Part shown: positions 1 through 8,335 of the stretch, piece by piece | How the letters are laid out: the number at the start of each line of letters is the position of its first letter | Position numbering within the stretch: position 1 is the first letter of the stretch | Origin: Gemmatimonadota bacterium | GTDB taxonomy: Bacteria; Latescibacterota; UBA2968; UBA8231 | Direction of reading: 5' to 3' | Assembly: GCA_009840005.1 (NCBI GenBank) | Contig: VXOR01000016.1 | Coordinates: 28,529-49,872, forward strand | DNA: 21,344 bases | The notes under the pieces: model-generated | What the model was told of the DNA's origin: nothing | Seen by the model: only the letters and a program-made list of their open reading frames with translations | Databases searched by the model: none | Program-made: the position numbers and the translations under genes

Positions 1-476
1 GGAATCGAGCCAATCAGCACATTGCCGCTAAGATCAAACCACTCCAGTTGACTCAGGCGACCCAACTCAGGGGGAATCGAGCCGGTCAACCTGTTGTCGT
101 AGAGGCTCAACCACTGCAATTGGCTCAGGTAGCCCAATTCGGGTGGGATCACACCCGTCAACTCCCTGTCACCGAGTTCCAACGTTTTGACGCCAGAATC
201 GCCGATCGCGATACCGTCCCACTGGGTAATGGGTATGTCCGCGCTCCAGTTTAAGCCGCGGTCGCCGGCCAAGCGGTCGCGCAGGCCCAAGAGCACCTCG
301 CAGTCGGCTACTAAGCCGGGGTGGTCCTGCGGCTGAGATACGACGATGCCGTTGGCGCACGGGTTTGACTCCGCAGCCACCGGCTCCGCCCATGCAGCTA
401 GCCCGGCGTTCAGCAGACAAGCCACCAGCCGCTTGTAGCAGCCATAATGGCCCTTCGCGATAGGTGACTTTACCAT
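1..476 (-). CDS. Secreted leucine-rich-repeat protein (C-terminus beyond left edge)
   Basis: The first 158 codons are visible; the protein continues past position 1. The ATG at 476 follows GGAG with a 7-nt spacer. The N-terminus is basic and then hydrophobic (about residues 15-30), consistent with a signal peptide, so the protein is probably exported. Residues 38-98 form a small module with two cysteines (C40, C59), the stretch LVADCEVLLGLRDRLAG and the stretch LNWSADIPITQWDGI. From memory this module precedes LRRs in many proteins of uncultured marine bacteria. LRRs begin near residue 97, in the plant-like form LxxLQWLxLxxNxLTGSIPPELG, with a 24-residue period. The DNA shows the same 72-bp period: GGAATCGAGCC on the plus strand recurs at 1-11 and 73-83. 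Its start is 45 bp after the methyltransferase stop, so the two may be co-transcribed. A role in surface binding is plausible for such LRRs, but the ligand is unknown. Confidence 0.85.
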   Translation of the reverse strand, partial: MVKSPIAKGHYGCYKRLVACLLNAGLAAWAEPVAAESNPCANGIVVSQPQDHPGLVADCEVLLGLRDRLAGDRGLNWSADIPITQWDGIAIGDSGVKTLELGDRELTGVIPPELGYLSQLQWLSLYDNRLTGSIPPELGRLSQLEWFDLSGNVLIGSI

Positions 477-521
477 ACTCAAGCTCCGTGGGTGGTCGAA
501 CTATCTTTTTATAGCCAGAAG

Positions 522-1370
522 CTATTCGTTTAGCTCAAAGGCTCGTTGTTTGATGGCAGCGAACTGAGGAATGGACACCTTGCGCAGAATCTCCACCACA
601 TCTTTCCCTTCTATAGAGTGGCCCGTCTCTTTCTCGTAGGCCAAAGCTACCCGTTGGCTTCCCAGGGATTGGACCAAATCCAACACGTCAGAGCCCCATC
701 GTGGGCTATCCCCGTGAAATATACCCCGCCAGCCCTGTTTATCTACTTGCTTGACTGAGCAGAAACCACAAGAACGCAACATAGCCTCTACACATTGGGC
801 CGTGGGAGTCCACCAAGTCGTTGGATCGGCATTGACTTGTGCCCTCTCGCAAAAGCGCATAGAAGGGCTGAGATTGTCCGGGCCTAATAGGCGGCGCTTG
901 AGAGCCCCCCACAAGCCAAAAGGAGAGTCTAAACGCGTTTCCAAAATCAGCTTTTCGCGACATAAGCTCGCGATGCGCTCTATACCAAGGAGAGGGTGGC
1001 GCAAATGGTAGAGGACGCCCAGAAACAGGACGATATCAAAGCATCCATCCTCGTCCGGACTCAAACTGAACAAGTCTACTTGGCGAAATTCTACCTTTGA
1101 ATTAAGCAAGGTATGGGCCATGTGAAAGCCGGACGGCGAGTCAATCAAGGGCGAACTGTAATTGTCCACGGCTAGGACACGAGAAGCCCCCCGACGTTCA
1201 CATTCGAAGCTGTAAAACCCATCTGAACAGCCGATATCAAGCACTGTCTTGCCGGAAAGGTCCTCAGGTAGTTGCAAGCGCTTAAGTAAGGCCGGCGAGT
1301 CCTGTACCCCCGGAGTTACTGTACCGTCGGGCAAGGAAATGCGGTGCCGCCACCGTAGTACATCCGTCAT
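522..1370 (-). CDS. SAM-dependent methyltransferase, CmoB/DUF1698-like
   Basis: A class I Rossmann methyltransferase of 282 residues. Motif I is VLDIGCSDG (residues 43-51). An acidic residue after the second strand (LAVD, 66-69) should bind the SAM ribose. The motif IV/post-motif region FDIVLFLGVLYHLRHP (about 111-126) is characteristic of the CmoB/DUF1698 group. CmoB itself makes the wobble-uridine carboxymethoxy modification of tRNA, but it is longer (about 320 residues) and usually paired with cmoA, which is absent here. Many DUF1698 relatives instead sit in glycan or lipid clusters. Here the upstream genes are two membrane glycosyltransferase-like proteins and the downstream one a secreted LRR protein, so a surface-glycan substrate is at least as likely as tRNA. 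The start lacks a clear Shine-Dalgarno. A 155-bp spacer separates it from the gene upstream, and I could not find a convincing promoter in it. Confidence 0.85.
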   Translation of the reverse strand: MTDVLRWRHRISLPDGTVTPGVQDSPALLKRLQLPEDLSGKTVLDIGCSDGFYSFECERRGASRVLAVDNYSSPLIDSPSGFHMAHTLLNSKVEFRQVDLFSLSPDEDGCFDIVLFLGVLYHLRHPLLGIERIASLCREKLILETRLDSPFGLWGALKRRLLGPDNLSPSMRFCERAQVNADPTTWWTPTAQCVEAMLRSCGFCSVKQVDKQGWRGIFHGDSPRWGSDVLDLVQSLGSQRVALAYEKETGHSIEGKDVVEILRKVSIPQFAAIKQRAFELNE

Positions 1371-1525
1371 GTAATACGATCCAGTTTGAGGTTATCCATT
1401 CAATCAGCATCCCTGTCTTCTTTGGGTTAGGTAAGAGAGTCTTGACAAGATACGTTCCTGCCCTAAAAGTATCCACACGTTTTTTTCGCCCTACATGGTC
1501 TCTTCAAGACCGCCTACTGTTCGAT

Positions 1526-3436
1526 CTATCTGTCCATTGGTGCCACCACCCGGTAGCCTATTACGCCGTCGTGTTCGTAAAATTGCTCCAGAGGCAAACC
1601 GGCCTCCAAATAGTACCGGATCGGCTCGTAATCGCTATAAGGCGGATGTACGAACACATAGCCCAAGTTGACAGCTTGCACCAGATCCCGCAGCGATCCT
1701 GAGCGCGGGATCTGCTTTAATGGCGCGTCGGCGAGGAAACGGCGCACCGAGTTGTTGCGTAGTAGCCGCTCGCGCAAAAAGTTTGGCAAATGAGATAAAA
1801 GCTCCCGTAGCTGTTCCCGGATAGCAGGCCGGCGAGCTGCCGTTGGTGAAGGGGGCCTCGGCAATTCCTCCTGCAGGGCCAAAAGTTGGCCGACTCCGGG
1901 TAGCGCCGTCATGCGTTGCAGTCCGTCTTCGGGAGCCCGCGCAACAAAGCCACCTATCAGCCGTTTTCCGTGAACAGTCTGGAACAATTGTCGCTCGTCG
2001 AAACTGCGCCCCGTGCTTCCCCAGCCGGTGCGCCAGCCCAAGGGCACTTCCATGACCGTTATGTCTCGGTGATCGCTGGCGACTTCGGCGTAGGCGTCGG
2101 GGATTTCTACTGCCGCGACCTGATAGGGCAGCCTGAAGAACTCTAAGGCGATCAGCACAGCAACCGCCGCCGTCCAGCGAACCGGATAAGCTACCCGACC
2201 TAGCCAATAGCGCATGGTATACGCGGAGAGTACCGCCAGGCCCAACATAACCATGATATCGAAACGCGCCGCCACCCGTGCGCCCTTGATCAGGGGCACG
2301 TAGCCTACAAGCGCGTAGGGTAATGGCACCGCAAAGCGCCCTTCTCCAAGCGCGAAGACAAAATCCCCGCCGATATGGAGCAGCGGCCCCAGCGAGAGCA
2401 GGAAAAACACCAGCGTCAGCCATAGCCATCCCCTTACGGCCGCCTCGCCCCGCAAGCGCAGGACGCACACCACCAACAGACCAAGCACCGCATAGCCGGA
2501 AAACACCGTCGCCTCTACCGCATTGCCACCGGAAAACACCTTGTAGGCCTCAGCTCCTATATCGCCATAGAGCAGGCTGCCCGGTGGTGGTGTTACAAAA
2601 GCCAATAGGTCTGCCCCCAGCTTGGCCGAGGAGGCCCCTCCGTAAATGTAGCCGCTCCGCGTCGTCTCAAAGAGTCCCCACAGAACAGGCGCAAAACCGA
2701 CTGCGGCGATGGCTCCCATGAGTGCGAAGTGCGCAAGAAAGGTTCTGTTTAGTACCTCCGACCAGTCGCGGTAGGATCGCCAACCGAGGTAAAATGCCGT
2801 GAACAATGTCAGATAGATGAGATAGTAGTAATCGCAATAGGCCGTCAGCAACAGACACAGCCCACCGCCCCAAGCCCAGCGTTGATTCTTCGTTTCCACC
2901 AAGCGGATCAGACAGAGCACATAGAGGGGAAGCCACTCACTGCTCAGGCAGTTGAAATGACTTAGACTGCGGGTCAGCATATAGGGGCTGAAGGCGTAGA
3001 TCAGCCCGGCGGCCCACGCGGCCCGGCCATCGCCAGTCAAGCAGTGCGCCAGCAAAAACATACCCCAACCGGCCGTGGCAAATGTCGCCAAGATCAGGAT
3101 ATTATAGGTCGTCCAAGCACTGCATAACCACAGCAAAGGCACTGCCAATACAGCCTTGCAAAAGACGAAGGTGTGGAAGACCAGCGACGTGCCGTAGGGG
3201 ACGAAGATATAGTCGCAAAAAAGCGGCGAGATGCCCTCGGATAAGGCTTTTTTTATCCACCACAGATTCCATATATAGATCGGCACATCGCCTTTACCAC
3301 CGGGTACGTGGGTCGTCAGACGAAAAACCAGCGGGTAGGTGAAGACTAAACTGCACACCAAGTAGGACAGGAGAACGTGCAGCGAGCAGCGCCGGATCAC
3401 GGGCACCTTCTTTAATGAAGGAAACGGGCGAGTCAT
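1526..3436 (-). CDS. Large multi-pass membrane protein, probable GT-C-type glycosyltransferase
   Basis: A 636-residue protein if started at the ATG at 3436. An upstream in-frame GTG at 3523 would overlap the preceding gene by about 50 bp and adds a hydrophilic leader, so I reject it. The first membrane segment is at about residues 20-38. It is followed by an extracytoplasmic loop with an acidic residue (GKGD, D50) and the patterns IWNLWWIKKAL and YIFVPYGTSLVFHT. From memory these recur in bacterial membrane proteins loosely annotated as glycosyltransferase family 39 or YfhO-like. About ten to twelve hydrophobic segments follow, then a soluble C-terminal part of roughly 200 residues, presumably periplasmic. 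By family analogy such proteins transfer a sugar from a polyprenyl-phosphate donor; neither donor nor acceptor can be read here. It lies 35 bp after another GT-C-like gene, consistent with one operon. Confidence 0.7.
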   Translation of the reverse strand: MTRPFPSLKKVPVIRRCSLHVLLSYLVCSLVFTYPLVFRLTTHVPGGKGDVPIYIWNLWWIKKALSEGISPLFCDYIFVPYGTSLVFHTFVFCKAVLAVPLLWLCSAWTTYNILILATFATAGWGMFLLAHCLTGDGRAAWAAGLIYAFSPYMLTRSLSHFNCLSSEWLPLYVLCLIRLVETKNQRWAWGGGLCLLLTAYCDYYYLIYLTLFTAFYLGWRSYRDWSEVLNRTFLAHFALMGAIAAVGFAPVLWGLFETTRSGYIYGGASSAKLGADLLAFVTPPPGSLLYGDIGAEAYKVFSGGNAVEATVFSGYAVLGLLVVCVLRLRGEAAVRGWLWLTLVFFLLSLGPLLHIGGDFVFALGEGRFAVPLPYALVGYVPLIKGARVAARFDIMVMLGLAVLSAYTMRYWLGRVAYPVRWTAAVAVLIALEFFRLPYQVAAVEIPDAYAEVASDHRDITVMEVPLGWRTGWGSTGRSFDERQLFQTVHGKRLIGGFVARAPEDGLQRMTALPGVGQLLALQEELPRPPSPTAARRPAIREQLRELLSHLPNFLRERLLRNNSVRRFLADAPLKQIPRSGSLRDLVQAVNLGYVFVHPPYSDYEPIRYYLEAGLPLEQFYEHDGVIGYRVVAPMDR

Positions 3437-3471
3437 TTCAAAAGATGCAAGCGGTCGGCAAGGCAAATGAC

Positions 3472-5097
3472 CTATTGCTTGAAGAAACGCAGCACATACG
3501 TCGGCACCACCGGGTCGTGCCACACCACCTGAAAGCGGCTTTCGTATTCCTTAATGGCCGGATACAGGTATTGTCCCGTCTGTGGAAAACCAAGACTTTC
3601 CAACACCACGTAATCTACCCTTTCGCGCTCCATGTGGGCCAGCACTTTTGCCGGCTCGTCAAAGGGGAAGCCGACGCAGCGCCGGCCCGAGACGATGTAC
3701 ATCCAGTAGCCCTTGCGACACAGTACGATGGCGTCTTCCGGCGCGTTGGCTTTGAGCCATTGACCCGCCTGGTAGTAGCGGAGCCAAGGCGGAGGATAGT
3801 CGGCGGTCGCGTAGTCAGCTAGGCGTTTGACACCGCCTGTTTGGCCGATGACACATACCAGAAAGCATCCCCATATCACAAATCTCCCTACATAGCCTCC
3901 GGCCAGTCTGTCGCGAATTTGCAAAACGGCCCAGACTCCCAACAAGACGAGCACCGGCACAATAGGCACTAGAAAGCGATCTCCCGGCCAAGGCCAGAGC
4001 AACACGATCCCCATGAAGAAGGCCGTGTAGAGCGAAAGCAGCAGGTGTTCGCCGCGCTTGATACAGAGCACCGTCACCGCAACGGCGAGCGCGATCAGCA
4101 ACAACGGTGCGGGGTGGAAAATCGTCTCAGTGCCACCAAAAAAAGGCACCAAAGTATTGGGCAATTCCCCCGTCAGGTAGCGATGCACATGGCCGATAAA
4201 GCGTTCGACAAAGCCGCTCACATCGAGCAGGCCCCGCTCTGGGTGGTAGGGATTGACCATGAAGAGCTGTTTGATATAGACGCTGCCGCCACCTATCGCT
4301 TGATTGCGCAACGTCCACGGCAGCCAGCAGACAAACGCCGCGCCGCTAAAGAGCAAACACCGCCGAAAATCGCGCCGAAGCAACAGATAGACCACCACGG
4401 CCGCCAGCAGCGCGATCCCAACCGTGCGGATGTAGTACGCCCAAATGGTGCAGGCAAACCCGCCGACGAGCCACCAATTTCCCCAGAGACCCTCGCGCCC
4501 AACGCCCCGTTCGACGAGCCACAGCGCCAAAAGCGAAAAGGTCAGATAGGGCACTTCGGACATAACCTGGTGTGCGTAGTGCAAAAGCAGCGGGCCGTAG
4601 GCTGCGCCGGTCGGCCCGTGCGTCAAATAGCTCTTGCCGAGTACGACGCTCAACACCACCACCGCTAGGCCGGGCAAAACACCCACCCGCTCCTTGGCCA
4701 GTTGGTACAGCACCCCCATCCCCAGTGCAAAAAGCACCAGTACCCAAGCCTTCATCGGTACCCACTCGCCGGGAAAAGCCCACGCCAAAGGAGCCAGCAA
4801 CAGGGGAAAGCCAAAAGGGTACTTGGTCGCTGGCTTCGGGTCGGGCGAGTTGATGTGCAAAAGCCCTTCGCCTTGAGCCAGACTGCGCGCTAGCGTGATG
4901 AATTCGGCGTTATCGCCGCTGAGGGATAGTTTGGCGTCGAAGGTCCAGATCCCTAGGAGGAAGGTCGCCGCGACAATGAAGAAAGGACCCCAAGGTCTTT
5001 CCAATAATCCAACCACGCGCCTACCTAGGTCCGCTTTGCGAATCTGGGACTCGGACTTTTGGGACGTAGCCTTCTTTTTTTTGCGAGATGCTTTCAT
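3472..5097 (-). CDS. GT-C / family 39-like membrane glycosyltransferase
   Basis: A 541-residue polytopic membrane protein. A strongly basic cytoplasmic N-terminus (KASRKKKK) precedes the first membrane span at about residues 38-55. Next comes the loop SGDNAEFITLARSLAQGEG, with D62 in the position where GT-C enzymes of the ArnT/PMT type keep their essential aspartate, then PDPKPATKYPFGFPLLLAP, the usual second conserved patch. A later patch, WPWPGDRFLVPIVP, is also typical of this family. The C-terminal 120 residues are mostly soluble. The expected role is transfer of a sugar from a lipid-linked donor on the outer face of the inner membrane. The start codon overlaps the stop of the upstream YwaF-like gene as ATGA (5094-5097), which implies translational coupling. 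Confidence 0.78.
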   Translation of the reverse strand: MKASRKKKKATSQKSESQIRKADLGRRVVGLLERPWGPFFIVAATFLLGIWTFDAKLSLSGDNAEFITLARSLAQGEGLLHINSPDPKPATKYPFGFPLLLAPLAWAFPGEWVPMKAWVLVLFALGMGVLYQLAKERVGVLPGLAVVVLSVVLGKSYLTHGPTGAAYGPLLLHYAHQVMSEVPYLTFSLLALWLVERGVGREGLWGNWWLVGGFACTIWAYYIRTVGIALLAAVVVYLLLRRDFRRCLLFSGAAFVCWLPWTLRNQAIGGGSVYIKQLFMVNPYHPERGLLDVSGFVERFIGHVHRYLTGELPNTLVPFFGGTETIFHPAPLLLIALAVAVTVLCIKRGEHLLLSLYTAFFMGIVLLWPWPGDRFLVPIVPVLVLLGVWAVLQIRDRLAGGYVGRFVIWGCFLVCVIGQTGGVKRLADYATADYPPPWLRYYQAGQWLKANAPEDAIVLCRKGYWMYIVSGRRCVGFPFDEPAKVLAHMERERVDYVVLESLGFPQTGQYLYPAIKEYESRFQVVWHDPVVPTYVLRFFKQ

Positions 5098-5810
5098 AGA
5101 ATAGTAGGTATCCGCGAACCGTCTGGTCTGCGCCCGATTTTAAAAGGTAGGAGCAACAAGTAAAACAAAACGAGCGCCACGCCGTCGAGGATTGGGATAT
5201 ACCACGGCCACGGGGCAAAGAAAAACGGCGACTGGGTAACGGGCGGCCGACTGAGGAACATGTAGTTGCTCCCGAGCGCCCAATTGACGCCAAACGCGAC
5301 AATCGCCAAGAGATTGAGCAGCACAAAGACGCGGATGACAGACTTGGACGTCGGTCGCATGCCAAGTCCCCAAGTTGCGAATAGTGCGCCGGCGACGATG
5401 CCGCCGTGGGCGATGAAATACTGAAAGAAGCGATACGCTGGATAGTCAGCTACGAGCGGCGGCGTGACAACGGCATTGGTCGCGCCGGCGAGTCCCCAGA
5501 AGTAGGCGATTTCATACGCCGTCTGCCAGCGGAAGATGAGCGCGGCAGCGACGGCGAAGACGGTAATGCTACAGACATGCAACGGCAGATACCACCGCAC
5601 AAACTCGTACGCTCCGACCACCGCCAAGCGCTGGCCCCAAGGCAGGATCTCGTTGAGCAAGAGCACGCCCGCGAATGCACCGCAAACGGCTTGAGTCACC
5701 TTGGCCGAATTGAGCCGCTTGACGACGATAGTCAAGAGGATCGGCAAGGCCAGCGTCGCACCCATTGCAGCGATGTGGGAAGGGCCGAAAAACTCGAACT
5801 GGCTGGACAT
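5094..5810 (-). CDS. TIGR02206 / YwaF-family integral membrane protein
   Basis: A 238-residue protein with about seven hydrophobic segments that fits the YwaF/TIGR02206 family along its full length. Matching patches are FFGPSHIAAM near the N-terminus, LPLHVCSITVF, AYFWGLAGATNAVVTPPL, YRFFQYFIAHGGIV, NWALGSNYMFLSRPP and PWPWYI. The family has no established biochemical function. Its histidines and acidic residues within the membrane are conserved but unexplained. The ATG at 5810 gives a normal family length. The 3' end overlaps the next gene by 4 bp (ATGA), and the 5' end lies 43 bp after ppk2. Pairing with two GT-C-like proteins suggests a job in lipid-linked sugar handling, but that is inference from position only. 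Confidence 0.88.
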   Translation of the reverse strand: MSSQFEFFGPSHIAAMGATLALPILLTIVVKRLNSAKVTQAVCGAFAGVLLLNEILPWGQRLAVVGAYEFVRWYLPLHVCSITVFAVAAALIFRWQTAYEIAYFWGLAGATNAVVTPPLVADYPAYRFFQYFIAHGGIVAGALFATWGLGMRPTSKSVIRVFVLLNLLAIVAFGVNWALGSNYMFLSRPPVTQSPFFFAPWPWYIPILDGVALVLFYLLLLPFKIGRRPDGSRIPTIL

Positions 5811-5853
5811 GGCATCTCATCGCTCGCACTCGGACAGGTTGCAAAACCGCTTT

Positions 5854-6657
5854 TCAGTACTTCTCCTCGACAGAGTTCAACTTGCTTTGGGGCGGGCGCT
5901 GGTACTCGCCATGCTGCGGGCGCGGCGGCAGTTTGATCTTTTTCGGCATCACGTCCTCGTAGGGCAGTTGACTGAGGATGTGCGCGATGCAATTGAGACG
6001 CGCCCGGCGCTTGTTGTCGGCCTCAACCATGTACCAAGGCGCTTCGGGAATGTCCGTGTAGAAAAACGCCTCGTCTTTGGCCTTGGAGTACTCAACCCAC
6101 ATGTTCCGCGACTTGAGGTCCATATCGCTGAGCTTCCAGTGCTTGAGCGGATTCCGGGCGCGCGCTTGAAAGCGTTTTTCTTGCTCTTTCTCACTCACCG
6201 ACAGCCAGTACTTGAGCAGGATGATCCCCGAGCGCACTAGCATGCGCTCAAACTCCGGGCACGAGTGGAGAAACTCCCAATACTCTTCCTCAGTGCAAAA
6301 GCCCATCACCCGCTCGACGCCGCTGCGGTTGTACCAACTGCGGTCGAAAATCGCAATCTCGCCCGCGGCCGGCAGGTGGGCTACATAGCGCTGGAAGTAC
6401 CACTGGGTGCGCTCGCGGTCCGATGGCGTGCCCAAGGCCACCACGCGAGCACCGCGCGGATTGAGTGGCGCGGTGATGCGCTTGATGATCCCACCCTTGC
6501 CAGCCGTGTCGCGCCCCTCAAAGACGATCACGACCCGCAATCCTTGGTCCTTAATCCAGTGCTGCAACTTGACCAACTCGTAGTGCAACTTGTCCAATTC
6601 GCGCTCGTAGTCCTTCCGCTTAATTTTCGCCGGCTTGGTGACTTTTTTGGTTTTCAT
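5854..6657 (-). CDS. ppk2: Polyphosphate kinase 2, class I (PPK2)
   Basis: Class I PPK2 enzymes transfer phosphate between polyphosphate and nucleoside diphosphates in the cytoplasm, mostly making GTP or ATP from polyP. The 267-residue protein has the family's Walker A loop GRDTAGKGG (residues 48-56), the NPRGARVVALGTPSDRE patch, QWYFQRYVAHLPAAGEI, and the Walker B/lid element FDRSWYNRSGVERVMGF (104-120). It ends with the usual ARLNCIAHILSQLPYEDV. The N-terminus is lysine-rich. I chose the ATG at 6657 because GGAGG lies 6 nt upstream (6664-6668); an in-frame TTG at 6663 has no such support. It is the first gene of the left-pointing group, divergent from the sulfatase across 145 bp in which no strong promoter is obvious on either strand. 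Confidence 0.95.
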   Translation of the reverse strand: MKTKKVTKPAKIKRKDYERELDKLHYELVKLQHWIKDQGLRVVIVFEGRDTAGKGGIIKRITAPLNPRGARVVALGTPSDRERTQWYFQRYVAHLPAAGEIAIFDRSWYNRSGVERVMGFCTEEEYWEFLHSCPEFERMLVRSGIILLKYWLSVSEKEQEKRFQARARNPLKHWKLSDMDLKSRNMWVEYSKAKDEAFFYTDIPEAPWYMVEADNKRRARLNCIAHILSQLPYEDVMPKKIKLPPRPQHGEYQRPPQSKLNSVEEKY

Positions 6658-6802
6658 ACCCAACCTCCATCCTTTGCAGTTCGCCGTTCAAAAAAACGTA
6701 CACAAGGCAGCAGCACGAGAAAAATCGGCCCCACCCCATCTTGCCCGACCCCGACCAGCCGCGTACCTTGTCGCGCACACTGCTTAACCAACAAGGCCCC
6801 TT

Positions 6803-8335
6803 ATGAGCCAAGCACCCCACCCCAATCTACTCTACATCCACTCCGACCAACACAGCCCCTACGTCTCCGGCTGCTATGGCGATCCCTTAGTCGAGACCCC
6901 CCACCTCGCCGCCCTCGCCGAGCGCGGCGTCGTGTTCGACAACACCTATTGCCCCTCGCCGATTTGCGTACCCTCGCGAATGTCCATGCTCTCGGGCCGC
7001 TACCCCTGCGACAACCAAGTCTGGACCAACAGCCACATCCTCGACTCCGGCATCCCCACCTTCGCCCACGCCATGGGTGCCGGCGGCTACCGCCCCGTTC
7101 TCATCGGCCGCATGCACTCGGTTGGACCAGACCAACTGCACGGGTACGCAGAGCGGCTCGTCGGCGATCACGGCCCCAACCAGCCCGGGGGCCAGGGCGT
7201 CGATCACGGCCAGCTCTCGGGCACAGCCGGGCCGGGCCGCGTCAGCCTGCGCCTGTCCGGGCACGGCCAGAGCGCCTACCAAGTCCACGACGAAGACGTC
7301 ACCGCCGCGACCATCGACTACCTCAACCGCCTCGGCGTCGCCAAGCGCGCCAACCAAACAGCGGAGCCATTCTCGCTCTCGGTCGGTTTCATGCTGCCGC
7401 ACCAGCCCTTTGTCGCCCGCTTGCAAGACTATCGCTACTACTATAAAAACATCACCCCACCGCAAACCCCCGAACCCTTCGGCGACCACCTGCATCCCCA
7501 TATCAAGCGCTGGCGCCAAGCCTGCGAGATCGAGGAAGTCAGCGCGGAAGAGACCCGCCGCGCCCGCGCTGCCTATTGGGCGCTAGTCCACCGCATGGAC
7601 GTGCTAATCGGCCAGATCATAGCCGCGCTGCGGGAAAACGACTTGGAGGAAAACACCCTAGTTCTCTACACGTCGGACCACGGCGAGCAGGTCGGCGAGC
7701 ACGGGCTGTGGTGGAAGCAGACCTTTTACGAGGACTCGGTTAAGGTACCGACCATACTCGCTTGGCCCGGGCGCTTGCCCGCAGGCACCCGTTGCGACCG
7801 AGTGATTTCTTCACTCGACCTCAACGCGACCATGCTCGATGCCTTGGGCTGCCCAGCCCTACCCCACTCGCGGGGCCGCAGCCTACTTCCCTTACTCGCG
7901 GATCCAAAAAACGCCGCGTGGGATGACGTCGCCTTCTCTGAGTTCTGCCAAGACGCGGCCGGGGCCGGCGGGCCCTTCCCTGAAGTGGGCATTTTTCAGC
8001 GCATGATTCGGCGCGGCCCGTGGAAGCTCAACTACTACCACGATCAGCCCTGCCAGCTTTTTAACCTCCAAACCGATCCGCGCGAGTGCTGCGACCTAGC
8101 GGCCGACCCGGCGCACCAAGAGACACTGGCCGCGCTCAAAACCGAAGTCCTAGACGGGTGGGACCCAGAGTGGATCGCCGCGCGCATGGCCGCGCTCCGC
8201 ACCGACCGATCCATCCTAGCCGCGTGGGGCCGCACCATACAGCCCCCCGACCAGTGCCGCTGGAAGCTCGACCCGGCCATGGATTACCTCGACCCAGAGC
8301 AGCTCGACGACAGCCAGCGCAATACCAACAAATGA
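6803..8335 (+). CDS. Type I (formylglycine-dependent) sulfatase
   Basis: A 510-residue member of the alkaline-phosphatase superfamily that should hydrolyse sulfate esters. The signature CVPSR (C55-R59) in SPICVPSRMSMLSGRYP fits the C-x-P-S-R site where the cysteine is converted to formylglycine. Metal ligands are visible as D15-Q16 near the start and D292-H293 in LYTSDHGEQVGEHG. The C-terminal part has the usual sulfatase phrases RRGPWKLNYY and LFNLQTDPRE. There is no signal peptide, so it is probably cytoplasmic. That fits small imported substrates such as choline sulfate or oligosaccharides, but the substrate cannot be told. No maturase gene is in the window. AAGG lies 6 nt before the ATG. 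The codons are strikingly C-rich at third positions. The last 52 bp overlap the end of the opposing membrane-protein gene. Confidence 0.93.
   Translation: MSQAPHPNLLYIHSDQHSPYVSGCYGDPLVETPHLAALAERGVVFDNTYCPSPICVPSRMSMLSGRYPCDNQVWTNSHILDSGIPTFAHAMGAGGYRPVLIGRMHSVGPDQLHGYAERLVGDHGPNQPGGQGVDHGQLSGTAGPGRVSLRLSGHGQSAYQVHDEDVTAATIDYLNRLGVAKRANQTAEPFSLSVGFMLPHQPFVARLQDYRYYYKNITPPQTPEPFGDHLHPHIKRWRQACEIEEVSAEETRRARAAYWALVHRMDVLIGQIIAALRENDLEENTLVLYTSDHGEQVGEHGLWWKQTFYEDSVKVPTILAWPGRLPAGTRCDRVISSLDLNATMLDALGCPALPHSRGRSLLPLLADPKNAAWDDVAFSEFCQDAAGAGGPFPEVGIFQRMIRRGPWKLNYYHDQPCQLFNLQTDPRECCDLAADPAHQETLAALKTEVLDGWDPEWIAARMAALRTDRSILAAWGRTIQPPDQCRWKLDPAMDYLDPEQLDDSQRNTNK

Noticed and set aside
1442..1469. 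TTGACA with TAAAAG on the plus strand, resembling a promoter
   Set aside because: The spacing is acceptable (16 bp), but no plus-strand gene or structured RNA follows; everything downstream is antisense to the minus-strand membrane protein gene.
1498..1513. Inverted repeat GGTCT-CTTCA-AGACC after the large membrane protein gene, as a terminator
   Set aside because: The stem is only 5 bp and no T-run follows directly on the minus strand, so it does not meet the usual intrinsic-terminator pattern.
1635..2468. A 277-codon minus-strand frame inside the large membrane protein gene
   Set aside because: It overlaps a clear polytopic membrane protein in another frame, and its translation is compositionally odd (Arg, Ala, Gly) with no domain.
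6265..7446. A 393-codon plus-strand frame across the ppk2-sulfatase divergent region
   Set aside because: It runs antisense to ppk2 and out of frame through the sulfatase. Its product is low-complexity, arginine- and proline-rich and family-free. Both opposing genes have full catalytic motifs.
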